The translations under genes and the position numbers were made by a program. Shown piece by piece: positions 53,507 through 64,000 of a stretch of 64,000 bases of DNA. Origin of the DNA: Pseudevernia furfuracea (Eukaryota; Ascomycota; Lecanoromycetes; Lecanorales; Parmeliaceae); contig JAIUPT010000050.1 of NCBI GenBank assembly GCA_022315425.1, forward strand, positions 1,240,001-1,304,000, written 5' to 3'. The notes under the pieces are model-generated. The model searched no databases, was not told the origin of the DNA, and saw only the letters and a list, made by a program, of their open reading frames with translations. The first letter of the stretch is position 1. Each line of letters begins with the position of its first letter.

Positions 53507-54058
53507 TTTTGATCTTGAGGGTCGAAAACAGAGCTGAAGGTGGCGAAAAGTTGATGTCTTGTGCGACCAGAGTGTTGATAGAGGTCAGTCTCCCTTGAAA
53601 GTCACAAAAGCCTGCCTGAACCCATCCGACCCTTCGACTATTGACACGAGGTCAAAGTCGATGCAGGTCGTGTGGGGAACGCTGTCGCGACTCTTGGTCA
53701 GCTCTCAGGCTGGCCGCAAAAGGGCTCCCTGCGCAGTGATTCACCCTCCACTCAAGGTTCCAGTGATGAGTTCAATCGTGAATTCCTTCCTGAACCGTCT
53801 ATTCTACAACAGCGAGAGCAGTATTGTGCGATCGGTGGATGAAATGATGGAATGTCGGCGGTGTCTTGAGAGATGGAAGTTGTGTCGCTTTCGAGGTGAC
53901 GGGAATGGAATTTATCAGCATGACTAGCGTGAAGCAGCCGCTTTAGGTTTAGGCTACTCATCGACTTTCCTTTTCACAATTGCTCTTCTTCTAGAGATGC
54001 TACTCGTCTGTGGAGCATTTTTCTTCCTGGGCTAATACTTAGTGGCTCATACTCAAGC
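53507..54058. promoter_or_regulatory. shared upstream region, RPB1 and SWD1
   Basis: 552 bp between the divergent start codons of RPB1 and SWD1. No gene and no motif that I would name. Confidence 0.5.
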
Positions 54059-55748
54059 ATGAATCTTGCTCTGACTGATCCATTCATTCTCGCTCAGGAC
54101 TATCCAGAAGCCCTTACGGGCAAGCTCAGTATGATTGTCTCTATTGCATTGCGACATTGTTGCTAATTACATATGACTAGGATCTGGACATGCAACGTGT
54201 CTCAGATTCAATCGTAGAGGAGACTTTCTTGCTTCAGGCCGGGTACGCTTCCGACATGCCAGCGCAAGCATTGGCACTAATGCGGCTTAGGTGGATGGGA
54301 CTATCGTGATTTTCGACATTGAGACCAGTGGAGTGGCTCGCAAGCTTCGTGGTCATACACGCCAAATCCAATCACTGAGGTACGAAAGTAAAGCTTGGTT
54401 GGCTCCTTCCTCCCTGACTCAACGCTTATAGTTGGTCACGCGATGGTCGTCATCTCCTCAGCTCCTCGCAGGATTCGAAATGCATTCTTTGGGATCTCAG
54501 TGATGGCACGAGAGTTCGGATTGTTCGCTTTGAGGCCCCAGTGTATATTGCCGAACTACATCCATACAACCAGTAAGTAAGATCACGGACCGTATTCAAA
54601 TACATGCTGAGATCTAAGTAGCCTGCTCTTCGTAGCCTCTCTATTTGAAGACCAGCCAATGCTAGTTGACATATCTGGTACGGTGCCTGTTAAGCGCCAG
54701 CTACCAACCGCCCCAAGAAGACTACGCATGGAGGGAGAAGATATTAACGAGAAGCAAGCAGCACAAGATGCCAAGCAATCCACCTGTGTCACCATCTTCA
54801 CATCTCTAGGTAATCACATCATTGCCGGCACCAGCAAAGGGTGGTTGAACATCATAGAGACACAATCTTGCGCGATAATACATTCAACTCGACTATGCGC
54901 AGGTGTGGTCATTTTTCTGCGTCTTACGGCATCTGGACGCCACATGGTTTGCAACGCTAGCGATCGAGTAATCCGGACCATTCACGTACCCGATCTCTCG
55001 AAGATTGATCTTAATATAGATGACGTTAATGTCGAAGTAGAGCACAAATTTCAGGATGTGGTCAATAGGTTATCTTGGAATCACGTCGCTTTCAGCTCAA
55101 CAGGTGAGTATGTTTGTGCCACAACATACATGAACCACGATATCTACGTTTGGGAAAGGGGTCATGGCAGCCTGGTCAAGATCTTGGAGGGTCCAAAGGA
55201 GGAGCTCGGAGTAGTAGAGGTTGGCAGGTGTTCAGTCAGGGGTGTACGGTCTGGCTAACACGTAGTAGTGGCACCCACATCGACCATTCGTTTCCGCTTG
55301 CGGCCTCGAGACAGGACGGGTTTATCTATGGTCCATCGTCACCCCCCAGCGTTGGTCCGCGCTTGCACCGGACTTTGCCGAGGTCGAGGAAAACGTTGAA
55401 TACATTGAGCGTGAAGACGAATTCGACATTCATCCGATCGAAGAGATTCACAAGCGTCGATTAGATCTTGAGGATGAAGCTGTAGACGTCTTGACAATCG
55501 AGCCTGCCAAGAGTGAGTTCGAAGAAGAGTCATTCAGCATGCCAGTTCTACTAGACGTGGGCGACAGTGAAAGCGAAGAGGAGATTGTTGCTGTTGGCCC
55601 AGGCACGATGAGGCGTAAGAGCCCCGGTGAGGGTAGAGAATGGATGAATGGTGCAGAAAGTGGAGAGAGTGGCGAAGAGCACCCGACCGCCAAGCGTTCA
55701 GCTACGAACGGGACAAAAAAGTCTCAACCTAAAATACGCAAGCGTTGA
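54059..55748 (+). CDS. SWD1: COMPASS subunit Swd1 (RBBP5-like WD40 protein)
   Basis: A scaffold subunit of the Set1/COMPASS complex that methylates histone H3 lysine 4. The exons are 54059-54128, 54181-54242, 54291-54379, 54432-54572, 54619-55219 and 55269-55748, giving 480 residues. It begins MNLALTDPFILAQDYPEALT, followed by WD40 repeats: HATCLRFNRRGDFLASGRVD, GTIVIFDIETSGVARKLRGH, and LSWSRDGRHLLSSSQDSKCI. A later one has VAFSSTGEYVCATTYMNHDI. The last exon gives WHPHRPFVSACGLETGRVYL and then the acidic YIEREDEFDIHP motif that is typical of Swd1/RbBP5. The C-terminus is Glu/Ser-rich with basic nuclear signals (KKSQPKIRKR). All introns are 46-52 bp. Confidence 0.93.
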
Positions 55749-56729
55749 CGAAAAACATCGATCGGTGCACGACAAAAGCCTTGCCAGGTTTGCGGTGTCT
55801 CCGCAAGACGGGAATCAGACTCAAGGGTAAGGCATATCTACTGTGAGGTCCGAGGCCGCCCCAAGTCTCTTTGCATCCGTCAGTAATCCGAGCACTCCTA
55901 GATTCTTGTATCGTCACAACAGGCCGTGTAGATCATTGATATCCAGTCAAATCTAGTTGGAGCCACTCGAGCCACGCAGAGGCCAAACATCACAATCGAT
56001 AGAGACTTGGAGTCTCTGGTCGTTCAACAGCTCTGAAGGTGTGTAGCGTTATAAATGGGGTAGGATGTAATGAGTTGAACGGTAACAGGGCAGGCTGCAT
56101 TCGACGAATTCAGTCAATCAAAGGTGGGCTGTACATCGGTATAATGTGAGGTGGCATATGCCACAGCAACGTGGCTCGTGAGTGACTATCTACTCGAGAA
56201 CAGTGATAGCCCGATGAATTCGCGATGAGGCGTGGTTGCTGGCGTAGGGGGGGACCAATTCCTCGACGAACCTACTTCGCTGAGGCTTAACATCATTTTC
56301 AAGGATTGCCACGAGCTACGAGTACAGCCTGCACATAAGGTAGGAACTTACCGGAACCGAGGTGTTGTCCATTCGTACTTGATTAGTCATCCTTGTGGAG
56401 AAACCGATGAGAGCGTGCACAATCATATGCGCCTACTGCGGGGCAAACCTGCCGCGCGCTTGATTGGCTCATTGGGTTGGGAACTTGGATAGGCTGTTCG
56501 TTCCAACTTTCCAGCATGATTTAATTTAACACTAACGTACTTTGCCTCGCAGATGGAATGCAGATCAACAAAAAAACCTTCCTCCTCTTGACATTATCGT
56601 AAGCCTGTTTACCTCAGAGTTGTCCCCTCTCGACTTACAGTAGCCTCCGGACCCACTGAAAGCCTTGATTTATCTTTATCGACAATGCTCTACATAGCGC
56701 TCCCCTAAGTCATCCTGCATTCACGAAGC
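55749..56729. other. gene-free intergenic stretch
   Basis: About 980 bp between SWD1 and the glycosyltransferase gene, both on the plus strand. It should contain the SWD1 3' end and the next promoter. I see only short frames without motifs. Confidence 0.5.
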
Positions 56730-59700
56730 ATGTCACCTCATCACCCTCAAACGAGTGACACCACTGGTGTTAAAATGGAGGTGCCTCAAGCAGTCATCGC
56801 TCAAGCCCAAGCTGCTGCCAGCTCAAATCAACCGGAAGATGGTCAACCTCATTCTCAATCTGCCTCAGATCAGATACCCAAAGCCTCGGGCTCAAAGGAA
56901 AACCATTCGCAGTCTTCGGCCAATGGTCAAAAGTACGCCTATTTGAGACCCCTTGTACTCCGCTTGCCAGACTTATGGGCTAAGCGGTAGCTGTGCTAGA
57001 CGATCACAAGCACCCGGGATAGATGGTGCTCAATCCGGCAAAGACCAGCCATCAGCGAGTACAGAACAGCCCATCGAACAAATACCGCAAGTGGCCTATG
57101 GTACGCGACTGGGTCAAGTTGACTTCAGCCAAGACGGGTTCGACACCAAGGCGAAGGTTGCAGGTAAGCAGGTCCTTTTTTAGCTTTTATCACAACACTG
57201 AGCTAATCGCGCCCAGACGATGGTCGTCTCAACATCAACATCAATCAGAAGACTCGAGGCCTGTCCGACTTGCTGGTGCCAGCTTTGCGAAGCCAGCTCA
57301 ATCTGCAGCAGGTCGACCAACCAGCGGACCACCCTCCTGGCTACATTCCCCCTGCTCTGAGTGGACTTCCTGGCCAAGCGCCTCCTCCGCCGTTGAATGT
57401 TGTCATTCATGTTGTTGGTTCACGAGGAGACGTCCAGCCCTTTGTTGCTTTGGGCAAGGTTCTAAAGCAGATTTATGGACATCGCGTAAGGCTAGCCACC
57501 CATGGGACATTCAGAAAATTTGTAGAAGAAAATGGCTTGGAGTTCTTTAGCATTGGTGGCGATCCCGCAGAGCTCATGGCATTCATGGTGAAGAATCCTG
57601 GCCTAATGCCTGGAATGGATTCACTTCGCAGCGGCGACGTCGGCAAGCGACGTAAGGGTATGTACGAGATTGTGCAAGGCTGCTGGAGATCTTGCATTGA
57701 AGTTGGCGATGGTACTGGTATAAGAGCTTCAGACGATCACCTGGACAGTCGTTCCAGTCTCGACAGTGGAATTGGTATGGACGGTGACCCGTCAGCAAAA
57801 CCCTTCGTGGCCGACGCAATTATCGCCAATCCACCGAGTTTTGCTCATATACATTGTGCTGAGAAGCTGGGAATTCCACTGCACCTCATGTTCACGTAAG
57901 TAGTTCAAATACCTCCCAGCCATTGGGTAAGCTAAAGCAAACCACCAGTATGCCTTGGTCACCCACGCAAGCTTTCCCTCATCCTCTGGCCAACATACAA
58001 TCATCCAACGCAGATACAAGCATAACAAATTTCATGTCATACGCTTTGGTAGAGATGATGACATGGCAGGGTCTCGGAGATATAATCAACAGGTTTAGGG
58101 AGAAGAGCCTGAACCTCGAACCAGTGAGTCTTATGTGGGCTCCTGGTATGGCAAGCCGATTGCGTATTCCATATACGTACTGTTGGTATGTCTTGTTTCT
58201 TGTGCCCACTCCACTTGCACCGTGAGATTGACATTTTGACTGGCAGGTCACCGGCTTTGATCCCTAAGCCAAAAGATTGGGGTCCTCACATCTCTATCTC
58301 GGGCTTCTATTTCTTGTCTTTGGCCAGTAGCTTCACGCCTGAGCCCGATCTTGCCGCCTTTCTTGCGGCAGGACCACCACCAGTCTACATTGGATTCGGA
58401 TCCATTGTTGTCGATGATCCTAATGCCATGACGAAGCTCATATTCGAAGCTGTAAAGAAAACAGGTCAACGAGCACTAGTATCCAAAGGCTGGGGTGGAT
58501 TTGGAGCAGACGCCCTCGGAATTCCAGAGGGTGTATTCATGCTCGGCAATGTGCCTCACGACTGGCTCTTCAAGCATGTTTCATGTGTCGTTCACCACGG
58601 TGGCGCTGGCACAACAGCAGCCGGAATCGCACTAGGCAAACCGACAGTAGTAGTCCCATTCTTTGGAGATCAGCCTTTCTGGGGAGCAATGGTTGCAAGA
58701 GCAGGAGCGGGACCTTTACCAGTACCCAGCAAGCAACTCACGGCGGACAAGTTGGCGGCCGCCATTCTTGAAGCTCTGAAACCAACCACACTGCACAGAG
58801 CACAGGAGCTGGGCGCGCGAATAGGTTCCGAGAAGGGCACAGATTCTGGAGCGCAGAGCTTCCACGAAAAATTGGACGTCGACTCTATGCGTTGCCTAGT
58901 GTCACCGAGTCGAGCTGCTGTATGGCGTGTCAAACGAACGACTATCAGGCTTAGTGCATTCGCGGCAACAACCTTGTTCAACGAAAACCTTTTGGATTTC
59001 AACAACCTGAAACTGTAAGACACTGGGTACATCAGCCTTCTAGAACTGTAGGCTGACTAGCACAAGGTACCGACCGCGGGAGTACGACTCCGAGGATGGT
59101 CCGTGGGATCCCATATCTGGTGGTGCCTCTGCGCTTCTTGGGACTCTCGGCAGCCTTATGATGGGATTTGCTGATTTCCCTGTTGAGATATTGAGAGCCT
59201 TGAGGACAAAACCATCAGACAGCAACGTTGATTCAGAAGGTTCGTACCTCTATCTGGAAAAACTTCCCGAGCCAGTGATAAGCATGCTGATTGAGTTTCC
59301 CTCGAGCTGCAGTCCCATCAGCTGGAGAGAAAACAAAGTCTGCCAATTCCTCAAAAGTATCACTCGACTCAGCGCCAACAGGGGTAGCGAATCGCGAAGA
59401 CTCGATTGATCCTGCAAGTCCATTGAAACTTGGCGATTCTAACGAAGCACCGTTGTCACCTACAGATACCGATCGCCAAAGTCTGACTCAAGCAGGAGCC
59501 GGATCGCATCGTCCTAATTCGATGAAGAGTGCCCTGAAAGGCACTCTATCAAGGTCGCCTTCACGAAATTCAAGCCCCAACAGGCAGGCACCACATCACC
59601 ATAGATCTCTTTCCGGTAGTCAAGCAGGTCAGATATCTCTAGATGCCGCCGTTGGAGCTGGTAAGAGCATCAAACAGATTGTTGGTGCTGGTTTAAAATC

Positions 59701-61070
59701 GCCTATGGATTTTACACTTGGCCTGGCAAGAGGATTTCACAACGCACCAAAGCTCTATGGTGACGAGAGTGTCCGTCAAGCAGACAAGGTCACAGGTCTA
59801 CAAAGCGGCTTGAAGGCTGCTGGCAAGGTACGGTTCACCTCAATGGCATGGTAACGCGAGCTAAAGATCGCAGGAATTTGGATTTGGGTTCTACGATGGC
59901 ATCTCTGGCTTAGTTACTCAGCCCTTGGAGGGTGCAAAGAAAGAAGGCGTGGCAGGTTTGATCAAGGGGTTCGGAAAAGGTATCGGAGGGGTCGTCTTGA
60001 AACCTGGCGCAGGTAAGCATTCTCACGATGAACCTTTCTATACACCCACTTACGAAACAGCTATCTGGGGGCTACCGGGCTACACGTTCAAGGGAATCTA
60101 TAAAGAACTTCAGAAGCATTTAGGATCAAGTGTTCAGAACTACATCGTTGCAGCTCGTACGGCGCAAGGATACGACGAATGGCACAATTCGTCCCAGGAG
60201 GAGCGACTTGATGTTGTCAGCCGATGGCAATCAATCCAGGTCGAGATCGAGAAAGAGAAACAGCTCGCACGGCATGGCAGTTTCCATGGACCTCATTGTT
60301 ACCTCAAAACGACCATTGAGGAGAGAAAGAAGTTGTCGGCGGAGAAGAAGAAGAAGAAGAGCGCGAAAGGCAATGCCACCGAAGATGCTTTTGCAGAAAT
60401 ACACTCCTCTCATCCTTTTGTAGCTCATACCCAGAAATCCCAGGGATCTGACCAAAGCCACGATGGTGCAGACTTCGAAGAAGCTATCCGGACGTCTGTC
60501 GCAGCCACGTCTCGTGGGAACCCCGAAGAAGACCAGATGATTGAAAGAGCAATCAGAGCAAGCGTAACGGAACTTCACCTGGCGTCGAAAGAAGGTGACA
60601 ATAATGAAGCCATCCAAAGAGCGATCCAGGCAAGCGTAGCTGAAGCCGCTCAAGCTCGAAGTGAAGACCGTTCGAAGGCTCGACCTACCACTTTGGACGG
60701 AGCTGGCGATCACGAGAAGGAGCTTGCGGCGGCTTTGCAGCGCAGCATGCAGGAAAATCAACGGTCAGAAGAACGACACCCAGTCGCCAATATCGATTTC
60801 GATGACTCAGGCGTCGATACTGATGACGATGAGAACATTAAAGCTGCAATCGAAATGTCAAAGTTCACGCCCACAGAACAGCCGAGGGGTAGAAAGGACG
60901 ACGGTGACTTTCAAACGGCCATTGAGCTCTCCAGGAAAACCTATGAAGAGCATGGGCAAGGCCTAAGCAAGTCAAAGACGGAAGAGGAGATCGTCCTTGA
61001 ATATGTCAAGAAGCAAAGCTTAGCCGAGGAACAGCTCAAAAAGTCTGTCGCTGCCAATAGGGATCAATGA
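56730..61070 (+). CDS. sterol glucosyltransferase-like protein with C-terminal UIM motifs
   Basis: A glycosyltransferase family 28 protein, probably transferring glucose from UDP-glucose to a sterol or related lipid. The nine exons are 56730-56932, 56985-57163, 57217-57895, 57949-58185, 58247-59014, 59067-59239, 59313-59827, 59874-60012 and 60061-61070, giving about 1300 residues. The N-terminal GT domain has LNVVIHVVGSRGDVQPFVAL and RLATHGTFRKFVEENGLEFF. The nucleotide-binding half has VYIGFGSIVVDDP and HHGGAGTTAAGIALGKPTVV, then PFFGDQPFWGAMVARAGAGP. No GRAM or PH domain precedes it, unlike Atg26. After a Ser-rich linker comes GFYDGISGLVTQPLEGAKKE and GFGKGIGGVVLKPGAAIWGL, a segment also known from VPS13-type proteins. 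Six short Ala-Ser motifs of UIM type follow, such as EEAIRTSVAAT and AIQRAIQASVAEA. Intron 6 has two coherent readings, and I chose GTTCGT to CTGCAG. Confidence 0.88.
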
Positions 61071-62640
61071 TCAGGATTGGAGCGATCGATTTGTTCCTTT
61101 GGACAACTGCGTCCGTCCATGGTGGTTTACTTTTTTGAGCGATGATTACCCCATTAGCGTTCCTCTACCCTCTATATTAGGATTTCTGAAATCTCCTTTA
61201 CTAATATAGCAGTGACTTGGCAATTACATAGAATGGGTTTTTCACGGATGCTGCAGCTGTCATTTAATGCATCCAAAACCTTTGACATACCAACAAACTC
61301 ACGCCGCCGTACAACGAATCGCACCGCATTAATGCTACAACATTTCATAATTAATCGAATCGCAACTCCGAATCTTTCTCTATAAACCAGTCGTGATGTA
61401 GCACTATGTCCTCCGCCCTCCATCCTCCATCCTCCACCATCAATCACCATATTCCCGAAAGCGATGCACCAAACAGGCCGACCATCACTCACCAGCAGTC
61501 TTAGGCTGGCAACCCACAGTGATTCTCGATGCCTACTTGTGGCACCATGGCCAGGACGCGGCCGTCCGATTCATCTTCAAAATTCCGTCACTGTTTTGCT
61601 GTAATGCCGATGTTTCTCAGCGTACGGCCAAATTCCCACCCATGCGGATGCTATGCAATACATCACTATGTTTCGAAAAGTCTGTGGGATAGAGAAGGTC
61701 AACAGGTAACATTTTGTGCTTGTCGTGTATAGGCATTAGTGGATGGGACTGAAGATCCAGCTCACAACAAATCCATTTGGTTCTGGTAAGATCGGTCGCA
61801 CATGCTACAGGATTGCTGAACAGGAGGTATTTTGCACTTAGCCATATTTGGTAGAGCACACTGATCCTCCAAACCCAAGCTTCTAATCACCCTCTTGGTG
61901 TCTGTAGGCAGTTGGTCCGCCGAGAGGAGATAAAGATGATGATGAATTCATCAATTTCGCAGCGGATTCAGTCAAGAACGCTCCCATGGGCACCAACTCA
62001 CATGGGTACCAACTCACATATGATAGCGACTTTCGTCAATCTCACAAAGGCACAAATCCACAGCGCACGTCAGCTAGCCCTTGCAGCATGCTAAGCACTA
62101 GGATGCCGTGACGCAGGTCGGATAGACATGAGGTTCGATCGAATGGGCGAAGCGGGTCTGCCGTGTGTCACTGAAAAACGATATCATCCCCATGAATCAT
62201 ACTAGACTGGCCCAACCTCGCTTTTACCAGCAATGGATTCTCGCATCATCGATTCTTAAATGAGATTCTCAACATTTTTCTGAAGCGAGACGCAAGCAGA
62301 CGTCAAAGGCGACAAAATTAACCAGAATAGGAGCATCGACGACGAGAACGACGAGCTTTCTAAGCCTGTGGCCACTAGACGCACTAGATGGGAGCAGTAC
62401 AATTTGCGGGCATGGTTTAGATTACCGGAATCTGACAGCTGAGGCTCTCCTCGGAGGAAGACCCGTCCACATCATTGAATGTGGGAGGGTGAAGCAACAC
62501 CAATAGTTTACGTCAATTTCAATCCCCGTATATAAGATCAAACGAAAACACCAACTATCCGTAATCTGAGCGCTCGCAAGTGAGTGTTCGTTATGTAATT
62601 GCATGCGGGTGTTATCATAGTAGCTTTCTTCTCCTATAGC
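61071..62640. other. gene-free intergenic stretch
   Basis: About 1.6 kb downstream of the glycosyltransferase gene. Short open frames exist on both strands, but none has a motif, an intron pattern or a composition that I would call coding. Confidence 0.5.
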
Positions 62641-64000
62641 AAACACTAATTCCTAAATAGCTTTATTTATTTAATGCTTATACTTCATACATCTGCAAAT
62701 CTGAAAAGTTCCTGCAAAATTTGAAATTGCTAATTCTGCGAATCTGGCGGAAATCGTGCTTTTCGCACAGTTAGCAACTACAAGAATTTTCAGCACGATT
62801 TCCGCCAGATCCGCAACTTCAAAAATTTTTAACAGGATTCAGCCCTATAAATAATTTTCAGCCCTATACATCTTGATTTTCAATGATCGACGTCGACGAC
62901 GGGAAGATGTTACGACGACGAGCATTCACATTATATTAAAATAGATTTCAGATTGACATGATTCAGACAATTTTCTCGCGAGGGTGTCATCGATAGCGAC
63001 CTCGAAACTCATATTACGTATATCTTATTGCGCATATCTTATTGCGTATGTCTTACACTTATTTAAAAAATTTCAATTTGCTGATCGTGCGAATCGTAAA
63101 TGTTAATTGCTGAATCGACGAAAAGGGTTAAACATAAACAAAGTCTGTTAAATAGGCTGAATCGTGCTGATCGTGCGAATCCGACGAAAATCGTGCGGAA
63201 ATAAACTTTTTAGATTTGACGATGTATAACTAAGATATTTATTAATTGTAAGAATTCGGATCACGTGATGCGCTAAGACGTATTCTTATAGTCGATCTTT
63301 ACTCTCGTAACACTCTATAATTAATAACTTAGTATCTTATCGATACTAGAAAAAGTCGAAATTTTTCTTTTATAATAAATAGATATATTATCGTATTTAA
63401 TGCTACGAACTATATAATAAGAACTATATATCGAATTGCGCGCAATAATAGATTTAATTATAATATATATTATAAGTATAGACTCACGAATTAAATTCGT
63501 AAAACGTGTTCTTGAATTTCGAGAGTTAATTTCGAAGCGGCGTATCCTCGAGAAGATTTGCTTCGAGGTCAAGCGATTAAGTGAGCGAATCAAAAATGAA
63601 TTGATATCAAGACTACTAGAGTAATGTGATAGAAAGATGATTCTTCTATATCTAATTTCTGCATATTTAAGTATATGAGCTAAAGCCCTTATCAAGATAT
63701 CTTTTAACAGACGTTAATTACTAAAAAAGACAAGTATCTTATTAAGATAAGCAGCTTATCAAGCTAAGCACCTTATTAATCCAAGGATCTATTATAATAG
63801 TATATCATATATAAAAATATCTAGCGTTCTCGCTAACAATAATAAGATATATTAAAGATATAAAGTATCGAAAGATATAAAAGTCTTTTATAGATAAAAT
63901 ATAATAAATTTTTATGATAATACTATAATATAAACTTTAAGAGTTTTCTTTTTAATCGTCGAAAGCGATTAGTTGAATCACTATTTAATTATTAAAGTAT
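62641..64000. repeat. AT-rich, gene-free tract, probably decayed repeat
   Basis: From about 62.64 kb the base composition shifts sharply to A and T, with many TATA, TAATAA and TTAAT runs, especially after 63.3 kb. Short motifs recur in it, such as ATCGTGCGAATC (about 63080 and 63170) and a tandem ATATCTTATTGCGC unit at about 63017-63055. The one longer frame (63321-63695, minus) is made of Ile, Ser, Arg and Tyr codons, as expected for AT-rich noise. The pattern fits old repeats mutated by RIP, but I could not count dinucleotides. Confidence 0.65.
62738..62814. repeat. inverted repeat at the edge of the AT-rich tract
   Basis: The arms 62738-62760 and 62792-62814 are inverted copies matching at 22 of 23 positions, with a 31-bp spacer. 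The common core is ATCTGGCGGAAATCGTGCT. The left arm reads GCGAATC and the right GCGGATC. It could be the end of a decayed transposon or a hairpin. Confidence 0.8.

Noticed and set aside
62120..62160. GGTTCGATC resembling a tRNA T-loop
   Set aside because: No matching acceptor, D or anticodon stems could be drawn around it.
63321..63695. 124-codon open frame in the AT-rich tract
   Set aside because: Its composition (Ile, Ser, Arg, Tyr) is what AT-rich non-coding DNA yields. No motif.

Overview
The window is nuclear DNA of a filamentous ascomycete (Pezizomycotina). Genes are dense, lie on both strands, and carry many short GT-AG introns (about 46-65 bp). The proteins are standard fungal ones: Atg2, Chk1, Utp11, Sdh4, beta-MPP, a trifunctional His4, Cmc1, Taf9, a lipin, Thg1, Rpb1, Swd1 and a glycosyltransferase-28 enzyme. 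I could not fix the class. A family of longer, related introns resembles the introner-like elements reported mainly from Dothideomycetes. Exon borders were worked out by hand from reading frame, GT/AG sites and remembered family conservation. No alignment or transcript data were used.

Layout. 0-3.4 kb: the 3' part of a DUF2237 gene, then a repeat-rich gene-free stretch. 3.4-7.3 kb: a large serine-rich protein with two C-terminal membrane helices (-). 9.9-16.6 kb: ATG2 (-). 17.2-22.7 kb: a divergent pair, an ADGF/CECR1-type adenosine deaminase-like gene (-) and a concentrative nucleoside transporter (+). 23.2-26.2 kb: a UBC11/UBE2C-type E2 (-) diverging from CHK1 (+). 26.4-28.1 kb: RPL31 (-) diverging from UTP11 (+). 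28.5-29.5 kb: a decayed short-chain dehydrogenase. 29.5-32.4 kb: SDH4 (-) diverging from beta-MPP (+). 32.8-36.5 kb: HIS4 (-) diverging from CMC1 (+). 36.7-40.6 kb: TAF9 and lipin PAH1 (-). 41.1-45.9 kb: a fibronectin-III/coiled-coil protein, a MITE, and a TMA23-like G-patch gene (+). 46.2-53.5 kb: THG1 and RPB1 (-). 54.1-55.7 kb: SWD1 (+), diverging from RPB1. 56.7-61.1 kb: a sterol-glucosyltransferase-like protein ending in six UIM-like motifs (+). 62.6-64 kb: an abruptly AT-rich, gene-free tract.

Two themes stand out. First, several head-to-head pairs share a short intergenic region and a common theme: nucleoside uptake and deamination, cell-cycle E2 and checkpoint kinase, ribosomal protein and ribosome assembly factor, respiratory subunit and mitochondrial import peptidase, Pol II and COMPASS. 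Second, all eight introns of the nucleoside transporter, plus single introns in four other genes, are 113-162 bp long. Most share an ACTGACT/GCTGACT block near the 3' end, and several share an upstream block like GAGTCGCGAGACATG. The other introns here are mostly half that length and lack these blocks. This looks like a recently multiplied intron family.
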